Shown here: one piece after another, positions 50,988 through 60,035 of the stretch
Numbering within the stretch: the first letter of the stretch is position 1
Layout of the letters: each line of letters opens with the position of its first letter
Assembly: GCF_013328815.1 (NCBI RefSeq)
Contig: NZ_JABUHN010000003.1
Span: forward strand, 124,001-188,000
From: Tabrizicola fusiformis
GTDB taxonomy: Bacteria > Pseudomonadota > Alphaproteobacteria > Rhodobacterales > Rhodobacteraceae
Direction of reading: 5' to 3'
Length of the DNA: 64,000 nucleotides
The notes under the pieces: generated by a model
Databases searched by the model: none
The model's input: only the letters and a program-made list of their open reading frames with translations
Told to the model about the DNA's origin: nothing
Made by a program: the position numbers and the translations under genes

Positions 50988-52225
50988 TGCGCGATGTTGC
51001 ACGAGGCGGTCACAGCCGGGCAAATCGCCTGCCAGCCATTGGCTTTTCCCGCCAGGGGCGCGGCGATCAGCCGCCCCTGATCCCAGATGGCCGGGCTGCT
51101 CAACAGCACCGGACGCGGCAGGTTCAGCCCGCGCCAGTCCGGGCAAAGCGCCAGCCCCGCCGCCCCCAGCGCGCGGATTTCAAGGCCGGGGCGATGCGGG
51201 CCGTTCAGGCGCCAGCGCCTGTCCCAGAGGGCATCGCTCGGACTGGCCAGCCCCGCCACCGCCCGCCCCTCGCGGCAGAGCCAGAGCCGGGGGCCTTTGT
51301 GCAGCAGGCGACAGCCTGCCAGCGTCGCCGCCCTGCCCTGACGGATGGCCACCTGCAATCGGTCAAGATCGCCCCCGCGCGGCGGGTGGCCCGCGCCGCC
51401 GTTCCCGCGCAAGACAGCGACCAGCAGGCGCCGCACCACTTCGGCCGGCAGCGCCATGATTGCGGCCCGGTCGAACGCGATGGCGCCCGCCACCTGATGC
51501 CCATGCGCTGCTATGGCCGCGTCCACCGCACAGTCCAGCGCGTGTTGCGCCTGTGCCAGATGGCCCGCGACTGCCGCCAGCCGCCCCGCCGTCACCCCCA
51601 AGGGCGCCAGCGCCCTCAGCGCGCGGCGGGCCTTGACGCGGGTAAAGCGGTCATCCTCGTTCGAGGGGTCGTCACGCCAGTCCTGCCCGTGCCGCAGGAG
51701 ATAGTGGCGCAGTTCCTGCCGGGTGTGGGACAGAAAGGGCCGCAGCCAGCACAGCCCCCCCGCCTGCCACCGGGGCCGCATCCCGGCCAGCCCGTCAATC
51801 CCGGCGCCGCGCGCAAGGCCCATCAGCAGGGTTTCCGCCTGATCATCGGCGGTATGGGCCAGCACCATGGCGCCGATGCCCTGCCCCGCCGCCCAGTCCT
51901 GCATCAGCCCATAGCGGGCGCGGCGGGCCTGATCCTGCAAATTGCCGGGAATGGTGCCATGGTCCCAGACCAGCACCTGATGCGGCACGCCCAGCCCGGC
52001 GCAAACCCCGGCGACAAACCGCGCCTCTTCCGCCGCTTCGGGGCGCAGTTGGTGATCCACGGTCACAGCACAAAGCGACGGACCAAAGACCTGCACCATC
52101 AGATGCAGCGCCGCCATGGAATCGCCACCGCCCGAAACGGCAAGGCCGATCCGGGCGGGCGGGTCGTTTTCAAAGGCAAGGCGGGCCGAACGCAGCAGCG
52201 CCGCATCGGGGCCCAAATCGCTCAC
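50984..52225 (-). CDS. tilS: tRNA(Ile)-lysidine synthetase TilS
   Basis: 413 residues. It modifies C34 of tRNA-Ile(CAU) to lysidine. PP-loop AVSGGGDSMAALHL is at about 29-42, then VTVDHQLRPEAAEEA, HTADDQAETLLMGLARGAGIDGLAGM and WRDDPSNEDDRFTRVKAR. The start is GTG, overlapping the cpoB stop by four bases. It is essential in most bacteria. The C-terminal part is less conserved. Confidence 0.94.
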   Translation of the reverse strand: MSDLGPDAALLRSARLAFENDPPARIGLAVSGGGDSMAALHLMVQVFGPSLCAVTVDHQLRPEAAEEARFVAGVCAGLGVPHQVLVWDHGTIPGNLQDQARRARYGLMQDWAAGQGIGAMVLAHTADDQAETLLMGLARGAGIDGLAGMRPRWQAGGLCWLRPFLSHTRQELRHYLLRHGQDWRDDPSNEDDRFTRVKARRALRALAPLGVTAGRLAAVAGHLAQAQHALDCAVDAAIAAHGHQVAGAIAFDRAAIMALPAEVVRRLLVAVLRGNGGAGHPPRGGDLDRLQVAIRQGRAATLAGCRLLHKGPRLWLCREGRAVAGLASPSDALWDRRWRLNGPHRPGLEIRALGAAGLALCPDWRGLNLPRPVLLSSPAIWDQGRLIAAPLAGKANGWQAICPAVTASCNIAH

Positions 52226-53052
52226 GGGCAGGCAAGCCCCTGCATCGAGACCTGCGCATTGGTCGCCTGAATCGAACCGGGGAAGCGGTTGCCCACCTCG
52301 GCCAGCGTGAGGCAGGCATCAGGCACCTGCCCCAGCGTGCCCAGCGCCTGCCCCAGCCGCAGCAGGCTGTCGGCGGCAAAACTGCCGTCCGGCTTGCCTG
52401 AAAAGGCGTCGAGATAGGCGCGCGCCGCCTCGGCGGTGTCGCCAAGCTGGTTCAGCGCCTCGCCCCGCTGATATTGCGCTTCCTGCGTCAGGGGGCCGCC
52501 CGGATAGGCCTGGGCAAAGGTCGCAAAGAGGTCCGCGGCGGTTCGAAAGTCACCCTGACCGAGCACCTCCTTGGCCCGGTCAAAGTCGGCTTGTTCCCCC
52601 ATGGCCAGTTCCGGCCCGCTGCTGCTGCCGGCCGCCGGGGCCGCCGGTTGGGCGGCAGGCGCCGCCGGGGCTGCCGCGACATCGCCGCCCAAGGGCGCGG
52701 TATCGGGCAGGCTGTTGATGTCGCAGCCTTCGGTCGCCTCGCAAAGCCGGAATTCAAGATCGCCCAGCCGGTTGGTGCCATCGGCCACCACCCGGTTCAG
52801 CTTCAGCTCGATCTCTTCGGCCTTCGAGGTCAGCCGCATCAGCTCGGCCTCGATGGCGTCCATCCGTTGCAGCGCGTCACCGCCCGCAATCCCGGTCGAA
52901 GCCGCGCCAGAGGAAACCAGCTCGGCCTTGAGGCTGTTGAACTCGGCCATCAACTGGCCGAGTTCCGCCTTGATATCGGCCAGCGTCTGCGCCTTGTCCT
53001 GCGCGGCCGCAGGAAAGGCCAGAAGCATCAGGCACAGGGCAGCAAAACGCAT
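52222..53052 (-). CDS. cpoB: Tol-Pal system protein CpoB (YbgF)
   Basis: 276 residues. A signal peptide (MRFAALCLMLLAFPAAAQ) is followed by a coiled-coil region (about 22-95: LGQLMAEFNSLKAELVSSG, LTSKAEEIELKLNRV), a Pro/Ala linker and C-terminal TPR-like repeats (FDRAKEVLGQGDFRTAADLFATFAQAYPGG, AQYQRGEALNQLGDTAEAARAYLDAF). It is periplasmic and coordinates Tol-Pal constriction with peptidoglycan synthesis in E. coli. It is four bases after pal. Confidence 0.93.
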   Translation of the reverse strand: MRFAALCLMLLAFPAAAQDKAQTLADIKAELGQLMAEFNSLKAELVSSGAASTGIAGGDALQRMDAIEAELMRLTSKAEEIELKLNRVVADGTNRLGDLEFRLCEATEGCDINSLPDTAPLGGDVAAAPAAPAAQPAAPAAGSSSGPELAMGEQADFDRAKEVLGQGDFRTAADLFATFAQAYPGGPLTQEAQYQRGEALNQLGDTAEAARAYLDAFSGKPDGSFAADSLLRLGQALGTLGQVPDACLTLAEVGNRFPGSIQATNAQVSMQGLACP

Positions 53053-53056
53053 CGCC

Positions 53057-53584
53057 TCAGGCCCCCGCGCCCATCGACAGCACGGTCACCGCGCGGCGGT
53101 TCTTGGCATAGCAGGCTTCTTCCGAGCAGACTTCCAGCGGACGTTCCTTGCCATAAGAGATGGTCTTCATCCGGCTGGGGGCGATGCCTTGCGAGATCAG
53201 GTAATCCTGCACCGCGGCGGCACGGCGCGCCCCAAGGGCAAGGTTGTATTCGCGGGTGCCCTGTTCGTCGGCATGGCCTTCGATGATGATGGCGTAATCG
53301 GGATGCGATTGCAGCCAGGCCGCCTGCCCGGCCAGCACGCCGCGCGCCTCGCCCGAAAGGGTGGACTGGTCCACCGCGAACAGCACGCGGTCGCCCACGG
53401 TCTGGTTGAAATAGGCAATCGAATTGGGGTTCGACGGATCGCCCAGCCCCGAGGAGTCGATGCCCCCCATGCCACCCTGCCCGCCCGCACCGCCGGGACC
53501 ACCGGCGCCGTAACGGTCAGGATTGTTGCAGGCAGCCAGGCCAAGGGCCGCGACAAGAAGGAGGGCTTTGGGCAGAAGGGTCAT
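53057..53584 (-). CDS. pal: Peptidoglycan-associated lipoprotein Pal
   Basis: 175 residues. A lipoprotein signal with lipobox LAAC (Cys19) is followed by a Gly-rich linker (YGAGGPGGAGGQGGMGG) and an OmpA-like domain: RVLFAVDQSTLSGEARGVL and IIEGHADEQGTREYNLALGARRAAAVQDYL, the peptidoglycan-binding site. It is anchored in the outer membrane and binds TolB. A strong hairpin separates it from tolB. Confidence 0.96.
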   Translation of the reverse strand: MTLLPKALLLVAALGLAACNNPDRYGAGGPGGAGGQGGMGGIDSSGLGDPSNPNSIAYFNQTVGDRVLFAVDQSTLSGEARGVLAGQAAWLQSHPDYAIIIEGHADEQGTREYNLALGARRAAAVQDYLISQGIAPSRMKTISYGKERPLEVCSEEACYAKNRRAVTVLSMGAGA

Positions 53585-53666
53585 GGTGGGGCGTCCTTAT
53601 GAGGTCTTTTTGGGGCTCGATACGGGTCAGGATAGCAGATCGGCACCCGGATGGGAATCGGGGCTG

Positions 53667-53695
53667 CGGCCCCTTTGCACCTGGCAAAGGGGCCG
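53667..53695. terminator. Strong hairpin between tolB and pal
   Basis: A perfect 12-bp stem, CGGCCCCTTTGC (53667-53678) with GCAAAGGGGCCG (53684-53695), loop ACCTG, lies just after the tolB stop. No T tract follows on either strand. It probably modulates mRNA stability or partial readthrough within the tol operon. Confidence 0.6.
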
Positions 53696-53702
53696 ACGGG
53701 GA

Positions 53703-55028
53703 TCAGGGCAGAAGCGGCGACCAGGCGGGGTCGGAGGCAGCGCCTTCGGTGGTGATCTGGCGCAGGTTGCGCCCGGTGATGTCCACCGAGAACAGGCTTG
53801 CCGCGCCGCCCGCACCGGCACTTTCGCGGGTGAACATGATCACCCGGCCATTCGGCGCCCAGGTCGGTCCTTCGTCGAGGAAGCTGGCGGTCAGCAGACG
53901 CTCTTCGCTGCCATCGGTGCGCATGACGCCGATATGGAAGCGGCCCTCGTTCTGCTTGGTAAAGGCGATCATGTCGCCGCGCGGACTCCAGACCGGGGTG
54001 CCGTAACGCCCCTTGCCGCCGGAAATCCGCCGCGCCTCGCCGCCGCCCGCGCTCATCACATAAAGCTGCTGGTTGCCCGAGCGGTCGCTTTCGAACACGA
54101 TCTGGCTGCCGTCCGGGCTGAACGAAGGCGCCGTTTCGATCGAGGGCGCATTGGTCAGTTGCCGCAGGTTGCCGCCGCCGATGTCCAGCGCATAGATGTC
54201 CGAATTGCCGCCACGCTCAAGGCTGAACACAACCGTCCCGCCATCGGGCGAAAAGCGCGGGGCGAAGGTCATGGTGCCGGGCTGCTCGCCAAGGCTGCGG
54301 GTGGCCAGATTGCCGACATCCATCAGATAAATCTGCGGAAAGCCCGATGCGTAAGAGGTGAACAGGATGCGGTCACCCGTGGGCGAAAAGCGCGGCGCCA
54401 GCACGATCGACGAGCTGTCGGTCAGATATTGCACATTGGCGCCATCGTAATCCATCACCGCCAACCGCTTCTGCCGCTGGTTCTTAGGCCCGCTTTCGGC
54501 GACATAGACCACACGGCTGTCGAAATAACCGCCCTCGCCGGTGATCCGGCTGTAGACGGCATCGGCCACCTTATGCGCCATCCGCCGCCAGGTGCCGGGG
54601 GTGCCGGCAAATTGCAGACCCTCGCCCAGAGGCTGGCCCGAGAACACGTCGAACAGATAGAACTTGACGACGATCCGGTCGCCGCTGGCCTGCACCGCCC
54701 CGGTGATCAGCGCCTGCGCGTTGATCGCCTGCCAGTCGCCATAGGCCACCGGCGCGTCAAAGGCGGTGACGCGGCTGATATGGGCATCGGCCGGAATCTC
54801 GCGGAAAAGCCCGGTTCCAGCAAGGTCCGAGGCCACGACGCGGGCGATGTTGCGGGCATAATCGCCGGCCCCGCCCTCGTCGATGAAATCGGGAATGGCA
54901 AAGGGCATCGGCTCGATCACGCCCTCATCAATAACAATGCGCAGGCGTTCGGCATGGGCCGGAGCGGCTGCGGCAAGGCAGGCCAGCGCGAGGGCCAGCG
55001 CGGTGGGAAGGTGTTTCAGAAACGTCAT
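53703..55028 (-). CDS. tolB: Tol-Pal periplasmic protein TolB
   Basis: 441 residues. Signal peptide [24 protein letters not shown], then an N-terminal domain ([21 protein letters not shown]) that includes the extra TolA/Pal-interacting strand, and a beta-propeller of PD40 repeats ([52 protein letters not shown]). It is periplasmic and shuttles between Pal and TolA. ATG 55028 starts the signal peptide. The 129 bases to tolA show no clear site. Confidence 0.96.
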   Translation of the reverse strand: MTFLKHLPTALALALACLAAAAPAHAERLRIVIDEGVIEPMPFAIPDFIDEGGAGDYARNIARVVASDLAGTGLFREIPADAHISRVTAFDAPVAYGDWQAINAQALITGAVQASGDRIVVKFYLFDVFSGQPLGEGLQFAGTPGTWRRMAHKVADAVYSRITGEGGYFDSRVVYVAESGPKNQRQKRLAVMDYDGANVQYLTDSSSIVLAPRFSPTGDRILFTSYASGFPQIYLMDVGNLATRSLGEQPGTMTFAPRFSPDGGTVVFSLERGGNSDIYALDIGGGNLRQLTNAPSIETAPSFSPDGSQIVFESDRSGNQQLYVMSAGGGEARRISGGKGRYGTPVWSPRGDMIAFTKQNEGRFHIGVMRTDGSEERLLTASFLDEGPTWAPNGRVIMFTRESAGAGGAASLFSVDITGRNLRQITTEGAASDPAWSPLLP

Positions 55029-55157
55029 GCGGTCCTCATGCAATCCGGTCGGTGGGTCGTTTCGGGGCGGCGGGGGCAGAATAGGGCTGCCGGGGCCGCA
55101 GGTCGCGGGGCCGGTGCGGGCAAATTTCCCCGTCCGGCGCGTATCGGGGCCGGGCGC

Positions 55158-56324
55158 TCATCGCAGGCGCATCCCGTTGGGGTCGAACACCAGTTCCAGC
55201 TCTTTCCATTGGGCATATTTCTCGGGCGGCAGGGGGAAGCCGTTCTTGCCGCAGCGCAGGATCGCCCGCCGCGCCAGTTCATACATCGAACGCGCCGCCG
55301 CTTCGGAGCCGCCGGAAAAGCCGGTCATCTGGATTGACCCGGCATCGGGCACGCCGTTTTCCGCCAGATCGACCGAGACGGTGACCACGGTGTTCATCGC
55401 TTCGGACGAGACGGCCCCGACGTTCCAGCATTGCTTGACCGCCACGCGCATCGCGTCGATGTCGCCTGCGGTCATCGGCGGGCCTTCGGGCAGGTCTTGC
55501 CCGCCCGCCGGTTCTGCCGTGGCTTCGGCCAGCGCTGCGGCGATGGCATCGGCCTCGGCGTCGCTGGTGTCCTGCGCTGGCTCGGCAGGCGCCTCGGTCG
55601 CGGGCGTCGTGGCCGGGGTCTCCTCGGCGGGCGCTTCGGCCACGCGCTCGGGGCGCGACTGCGGGCGGCGCGACGAGGTAGGCGCCAGTTGCGGCGCCTG
55701 CTCTTCGGTCTCGACCGCTTCGGTCACGATCTGCGTCGTCGCCTCCTGCGGCGAGGCTTCTTCCTGCGGCTGTTCGACCACCGGCGCCTCGGGGGCGGGC
55801 TGATCGGTGGTTTCCGGCGTCGGCGTATCGGCCAGTTCGGGCGCGTCGGTGGCGACATCCACCGGCACAGGCGCCACGCGGTCAATCGGGCGGGGCTTGG
55901 GCCGCACGTTCAGGTTCGGCACCGGCACCGGCTGCGCTTCATCTGCAATCGGGGCGACGGGAGGCGGAGCCTCAACCGGCTGCGGGTTCGGCGACACCGG
56001 CAAGGCCGGATCGGCAGGCGCAGGCGGCGCCGGTTCGGGTTGCGGTGCGGGCGGCGGCAGGTCGGGCTGCACCGGCTCGGGCGCTGTGACCTGCGGCGGT
56101 TCGGGCGTGGGCTGCGGCGCGGGCGTGGGTTCGGGCGCAGGCTTGTCCGCCTTGGGCGCCGAAGCGACCAGCGCGTCAAACTCTGCCGACGAGATGATCG
56201 ACACCTCGGCCACCTGCAATTCGGGCGCGTCAGAGGGCGCAAACAGCCAGTCGCCCAAGGCGATCCACAGGATCAGCCCCGCGTGACCGATGGCCGAAGC
56301 CGTTGTGCCCTTGTCCCATTCCAT
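55158..56324 (-). CDS. tolA: Tol-Pal inner-membrane protein TolA
   Basis: 388 residues. A single N-terminal membrane helix (about 9-28: ASAIGHAGLILWIALGDWLF) retains the Ser10/His14 pair that in TolA contacts TolQR. A very Pro/Ala/Glu/Gln-rich periplasmic region (about 60-275) follows instead of the enterobacterial Ala/Lys helix. A TonB-like C-terminal domain closes it (IDAMRVAVKQCWNVG, VTVSVDLAENGVPDAGSI). It transmits proton-motive force to TolB/Pal. Confidence 0.93.
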   Translation of the reverse strand: MEWDKGTTASAIGHAGLILWIALGDWLFAPSDAPELQVAEVSIISSAEFDALVASAPKADKPAPEPTPAPQPTPEPPQVTAPEPVQPDLPPPAPQPEPAPPAPADPALPVSPNPQPVEAPPPVAPIADEAQPVPVPNLNVRPKPRPIDRVAPVPVDVATDAPELADTPTPETTDQPAPEAPVVEQPQEEASPQEATTQIVTEAVETEEQAPQLAPTSSRRPQSRPERVAEAPAEETPATTPATEAPAEPAQDTSDAEADAIAAALAEATAEPAGGQDLPEGPPMTAGDIDAMRVAVKQCWNVGAVSSEAMNTVVTVSVDLAENGVPDAGSIQMTGFSGGSEAAARSMYELARRAILRCGKNGFPLPPEKYAQWKELELVFDPNGMRLR

Positions 56325-56333
56325 CGCCGGGCC

Positions 56334-56804
56334 CTAGTTGCCGCCGCCCATGGTCGGGCCGCCCGCATCGGTCACCAGACCGATGTTGTTGAATCCCCCC
56401 GCATTCAGCGCGCCCATCACCTGCGCCACCCGCTCATAGGCCAACGCCCCGTCGGCCCGCAGGAAAATCTTGTCGCTGGTCCGCTCGGCCGCGATGGCCT
56501 TGAGCTTGGGCAACAATTCCTCGTCCGAAACCTCGGTGTTCTGGATCAGGAGCAGCCCGTCGGCGGTGATGGTGATGGCCAGCGGCTCTTCATCCTCATT
56601 CGGCAGGGCGGTGGCGGCGGTGTCGGGCAGCTTGATCGGCACGCCCACCGTCAGCATGGGTGCCGCCACCATGAAGATGATCAGCAGCACCAGCATCACG
56701 TCCACGAAGGGCGTGACGTTGATCTCGCTCATCGCGGCAGAGGTGCCGCGACGCCGCACGCGGCGCCCGCCTCCACCACCCTTTTTCATCACCCCGGCGC
56801 CCAT
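56334..56804 (-). CDS. tolR: Tol-Pal protein TolR (ExbD family)
   Basis: 156 residues. After a basic N-terminus the single membrane helix carries the conserved INVTPFVDVMLVLLIIFMV with the proton-path Asp35. The periplasmic domain has TADGLLLIQNTEVSDEELLPKL and KIFLRADGALAYERVAQVMGALNAGGF. It is the stator partner of TolQ. It lies three bases after tolQ. Confidence 0.96.
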   Translation of the reverse strand: MGAGVMKKGGGGGRRVRRRGTSAAMSEINVTPFVDVMLVLLIIFMVAAPMLTVGVPIKLPDTAATALPNEDEEPLAITITADGLLLIQNTEVSDEELLPKLKAIAAERTSDKIFLRADGALAYERVAQVMGALNAGGFNNIGLVTDAGGPTMGGGN

Positions 56805-56807
56805 GGC

Positions 56808-57503
56808 TCAGGCGTCCAACTGGCGCGACAGGATGGTGGCGAATTCGTCGGCAAAGGCTTCGTAGCCGCCAAGGATGCGCTCGCTGTCGGCGTTCAGCTT
56901 GTTGTAGAACACCACCGCAGGAATAGCGGCGATCAGGCCGATACCGGTTGCAAGCAGCGCCTCGGCAATGCCCGGGGCCACGGTGGCAAGGTTGGTGTTC
57001 TGGCTGATGGCGATTTGTTCAAAGCTGTGCTTCACGCCCCAGATCGTGCCGAAAAGCCCGATGAAGGGCGCGGTCGAACCGACGGTCGCCAGGAAGGACA
57101 GCCCCTTGTTCAGAACTTCGCTTTCGCGGGCGATGGCCACATTCATGGCCCGGTCAATCCGCGCCTGCGCCCCGGCGATGAGCCCGCCGTCCTGCCGGTG
57201 GCTGCGACGCCACTCCAGCATCCCGGCGGCAAAGATCTTTTCCGACGATCCCTGCGGTTCCGCCCCGATTCGCTCGTAAAGCTCGTCCAGCGGTTCGCCC
57301 GACCAGAAGGCGGCATCGAACACCGCCGCCTCGGACCGTGCCGCGCGGAACATCAGATGCTTACGCACGATGATCGCCCAAGACCAGAACGACATCACCA
57401 TAAGCCCGAGCATCACGAGTTTGACCGTGAATGTCGCGCGAGCGAAGAGGGCCAGCAGCGAGAAATCAATCTCCTGCGCCATACCGAGGGCTTCCGTTTC
57501 CAT
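56808..57503 (-). CDS. tolQ: Tol-Pal protein TolQ (ExbB/MotA family)
   Basis: 231 residues, three membrane helices: TVKLVMLGLMVMSFWSWAIIV, FLATVGSTAPFIGLFGTIWGVKHSFEQI and APGIAEALLATGIGLIAAIPAVVFYNKL. The last two line the proton channel. ATG 57503 gives the usual alphaproteobacterial start METEALGMAQEIDFS; the ORF extends upstream without conserved sequence. A hairpin-containing leader and good promoter precede it. Confidence 0.96.
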   Translation of the reverse strand: METEALGMAQEIDFSLLALFARATFTVKLVMLGLMVMSFWSWAIIVRKHLMFRAARSEAAVFDAAFWSGEPLDELYERIGAEPQGSSEKIFAAGMLEWRRSHRQDGGLIAGAQARIDRAMNVAIARESEVLNKGLSFLATVGSTAPFIGLFGTIWGVKHSFEQIAISQNTNLATVAPGIAEALLATGIGLIAAIPAVVFYNKLNADSERILGGYEAFADEFATILSRQLDA

Positions 57504-57549
57504 TACGCCTGCTCTTGTTTCCGGGGCTCTGCGGCCCCTGTTACGTCTG

Positions 57550-57579
57550 ATTCTACCCGGATTTGAAGCGGATTGCCAA
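57550..57579 (-). promoter_or_regulatory. Promoter of the tolQRAB-pal operon
   Basis: On the minus strand TTGGCA (57579-57574) and TAGAAT (57555-57550) are 18 bases apart, 46 bases before tolQ. The leader contains a GGGGC/GCCCC stem at 57523-57538. Confidence 0.6.
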
Positions 57580-57652
57580 CACAATGCCGTCAGCGGGCCG
57601 CAATCGGGGCGGGATGCCGCCGCGAAACCGGGCGTCGCAGAGGGTGGGCACC

Positions 57653-58042
57653 TCAGCCCAGCGCGGCGCGCACCTGTGCAGGCAGGCGGGTCGCGGCGCC
57701 CTCCGGCCCCAGACAGACCAGCGTGACGGCGGCGGTAAACAACCGCTCGTCGCCGCGCAGCACCTCTTGCCAGAGCGAAATCCGCGCGCCGCCAAGGTCG
57801 CGCAACTCGGTCGTCACCACCAGTTCGTCATCGAACCTTGCTGGCCGCAGATAATCCGCCTCGACCCGGCGCACGGCAAAGACGATGCCGGTTTCCGCCT
57901 TGAGCCGCCCCTGATCCACGCCGCGCGCCCGCACCCATTCGCTGCGCCCGCGTTCGATGAATTTCAGATAGTTGGCATAATAGACGATGCCGGCAAGGTC
58001 GGTATCCTCATAATAGACGCGCAAGGCATGGCGGTGGGTCAT
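57653..58042 (-). CDS. ybgC: Acyl-CoA thioesterase YbgC (Tol-Pal associated)
   Basis: 129 residues, hot-dog fold: HALRVYYEDTDLAGIVYYANYLKFIERGRSEW holds the catalytic Asp, then FAVRRVEADYLRPARFDDELVV and ISLWQEV. It hydrolyses short acyl-CoA or acts with acyl carrier protein in phospholipid metabolism. It is first in the tol cluster as in many proteobacteria. It is divergent from creA; the 113 bases between hold no clear element. Confidence 0.94.
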   Translation of the reverse strand: MTHRHALRVYYEDTDLAGIVYYANYLKFIERGRSEWVRARGVDQGRLKAETGIVFAVRRVEADYLRPARFDDELVVTTELRDLGGARISLWQEVLRGDERLFTAAVTLVCLGPEGAATRLPAQVRAALG

Positions 58043-58155
58043 GGTCGCTCCGGCTGAATGCCGCCGATGCTGGCGCAGCCCGGGGCAAAGGTCCAGCCGC
58101 CCCTTGCAGCCGGGCCGCGCGATGCCGACATGCGGCGTGCAACCGGAGACCGACC

Positions 58156-58602
58156 ATGCTGCGCACCCTGACCGCCCTTTGCCTTCTGACCGCCGCCGCC
58201 CATGCCGATGAGGTCGGCCGCGTCGGCGTCGATTGGGTCGGCAATGACATCGTCGTCGAAGCGTTCGCCGACCCCGAGGTGCAGGGCGTGACCTGCCACA
58301 TCGCCTATTTCGACCGCTCGGTCTATGATCGGCTGTCGCAGGGCAACTGGTTCGAAGACCCCTCCTATTCTGCGGTGGATTGCGTGCAGAGCGGGCCGAT
58401 CGTGCTGGGCAAGGGGGTTTCGACCGCCGCCAAGGGCGAAACGGTGTTTTCCGAACGTCAGTCGCTGATCCTGAAATCGCTGAAGGTGACACGGATCGTC
58501 GATAGCAAGAACAACGCGCTGATCTACCTCGCCCATGCCTCGGAACTGACCGAAGGGTCGGGCAAGATGTCGATCTCGGTCATTCCGCTGTCGGCGCCGT
58601 AA
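58156..58602 (+). CDS. creA: CreA family protein
   Basis: 148 residues. A cleavable signal (MLRTLTALCLLTAAAHA) precedes the CreA core: GRVGVDWVGNDIVVEAFADPEVQGVTCHI, SQGNWFEDPSYSAVDCVQSGPI and VFSERQSLILKSLKVTRIVDSKNNALIYLAHA. It is likely periplasmic; no biochemical function is established for the family. Its last 23 bases overlap the convergent DUF2161 gene. Confidence 0.9.
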   Translation: MLRTLTALCLLTAAAHADEVGRVGVDWVGNDIVVEAFADPEVQGVTCHIAYFDRSVYDRLSQGNWFEDPSYSAVDCVQSGPIVLGKGVSTAAKGETVFSERQSLILKSLKVTRIVDSKNNALIYLAHASELTEGSGKMSISVIPLSAP

Positions 58603-59263
58603 GGCCAAGCCGCGCCAATTCTGCCGCCTCGCCCCGCAAGGCCGCCCGCCCCTGCGGCGTCAGGCGATAGATGCCGCGCGCCTCACGCTCGAACCAGCCA
58701 TAATGGTCGTCGCGCATCAGCACCGCCGCCCGCGCCACCCCGGCTGCCGCAGCCACCGATGCCGCCTTCATCGGCCCCGGCGCCAGCACCGCCAGACAGC
58801 GCAACGCATCCTGCCGATAGGCGGTGACCCGCCTGATCCCCCTGGTGCCGCCGGTGTTCGGATCGCCCACCCGCCGCGAAAACTCCCGCAACAGCCGCCC
58901 AGCACGCACCGTATTGCGGCGCGGCTGATAGGGGCCGGGGTCCAGATGCGCCTCAACCTCCTGCCCCCGCACCGCCAAGAGGCCCAGCCCCAACCGCCGG
59001 CAGAGCGCCAGAATGTCCTTATACCGCAGCGCCCAGCCCTTCGGCCCCAGCGGCACCGCCAGATAGACCGCATCGAACAAAGCCTGCCGCGCCACCCCCT
59101 GCATCACCAGCGCCAGCGAGAAACTCAGCTTCAGCTCCACCACCACCGGCGGCTCGTCCCCCCGCACCGCCATCAGGTCGCAGGCGCCGATCTCGGCCTT
59201 GACCTCATAGCCCTGCGCCTCAAGAAAGGCTTTCACCGGGGCGGAAAGGTCCGCCTCTTTCAC
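58580..59263 (-). CDS. DUF2161 family protein, PD-(D/E)XK nuclease-like
   Basis: 227 residues. The N-terminal part (KAFLEAQGYEVKAEIGACDLMAV, then PPVVVELKLSFS) has the Asp...Glu-X-Lys arrangement of restriction-endonuclease-like folds (acidic residue near 30, ELK near 43). A winged-helix-like C-terminus follows (AAGVARAAVLMRDDHYGWFEREARGIYRLTPQG). The start is GTG 59263, overlapping the upstream stop (GTGA). The role is unknown; nucleic-acid processing is suggested by fold only. Confidence 0.82.
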   Translation of the reverse strand: MKEADLSAPVKAFLEAQGYEVKAEIGACDLMAVRGDEPPVVVELKLSFSLALVMQGVARQALFDAVYLAVPLGPKGWALRYKDILALCRRLGLGLLAVRGQEVEAHLDPGPYQPRRNTVRAGRLLREFSRRVGDPNTGGTRGIRRVTAYRQDALRCLAVLAPGPMKAASVAAAAGVARAAVLMRDDHYGWFEREARGIYRLTPQGRAALRGEAAELARLGLTAPTAE

Positions 59264-59871
59264 AGCCGCGCCGCCAGCCGCAAGCCATGCGACGGATCGC
59301 GCGCCACCGCAGGCATCACCCGGTCGTATCCTGCCCGGATCACCCCGGCGATGTCGGGCCGCAGGATCACCCCGCCCTCGACCTGCGCCAAGGGTGAGGC
59401 TTCGGCAAAGGCACCCTCCCCCCACAGCACAATCACCTGCGCCGCCTCGTTCAGCGCCAGCACGTCGGCAGGCAGCGCCTCAAGTGCCGCATCCATCCGC
59501 ACAAAGGCGAAAGCCGCCTTGATCGCGCCATCGGCATCAAAGCGGAAGGCGCGATACTGGTTCGCCCCTGCCGCCGCCAGCCGGTCACAGAGCGGACCCA
59601 GATCGGGCAGCAGCCGGTCAAGATTCGGCACCTGCGGCAGTTCGGCCCAATCGCGGAAGAAGAACACCATCAGATTGGCCCCCAGTTCGGGGTCGGTCTC
59701 GGCCATCTTGTGCCCGGCCAGCGTCACCACCGCCTCGATGGCGCCCTTGACCACCGCCAGCGTCGCCTCTTCCACACCAAAGACCACCGGCACAATCGGC
59801 CGCCCCCAGCGCGCAAAAAGGTAAGACCCGTCCTTGCGGGTGAACAGGGCTTGCACGGCTTCGGGCGTCAT
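59260..59871 (-). CDS. Conserved protein of unknown function
   Basis: 203 residues. I do not recognise a characterised family. It opens [35 protein letters not shown] and has a hydrophobic core [14 protein letters not shown]; no signal peptide, membrane helix or known catalytic motif is visible. It is translationally coupled to the DUF2161 gene. ATG 59871 is chosen over earlier in-frame starts because the leader is low-complexity. Confidence 0.75.
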   Translation of the reverse strand: MTPEAVQALFTRKDGSYLFARWGRPIVPVVFGVEEATLAVVKGAIEAVVTLAGHKMAETDPELGANLMVFFFRDWAELPQVPNLDRLLPDLGPLCDRLAAAGANQYRAFRFDADGAIKAAFAFVRMDAALEALPADVLALNEAAQVIVLWGEGAFAEASPLAQVEGGVILRPDIAGVIRAGYDRVMPAVARDPSHGLRLAARL

Positions 59872-59936
59872 CGTGGTCTCCTTCTCTGCGCCTCCGATAC
59901 CGCGCCCTTGGCCGCCCCTCAACTCCCCTGCCATTT

Positions 59937-59979
59937 GCCCTTCTTCAAATACTCCCGCCGGAGGCGCCTTTATCCGGCG
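59937..59979. repeat. Intergenic element (AAATACTCC type), copy E
   Basis: CCCTTCTTCAAATACTCC is followed by the stem CGCCGGA (59956-59962) with TCCGGCG (59973-59979). It lies in the 164-base divergent region before valS. The head resembles copies A-D less closely. Confidence 0.45.
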
Positions 59980-60035
59980 CTTGGCCTTGGCGCCGCATTT
60001 GGGTAAGGGAGGCGCAACTGCAAGGGAACCGCGTC

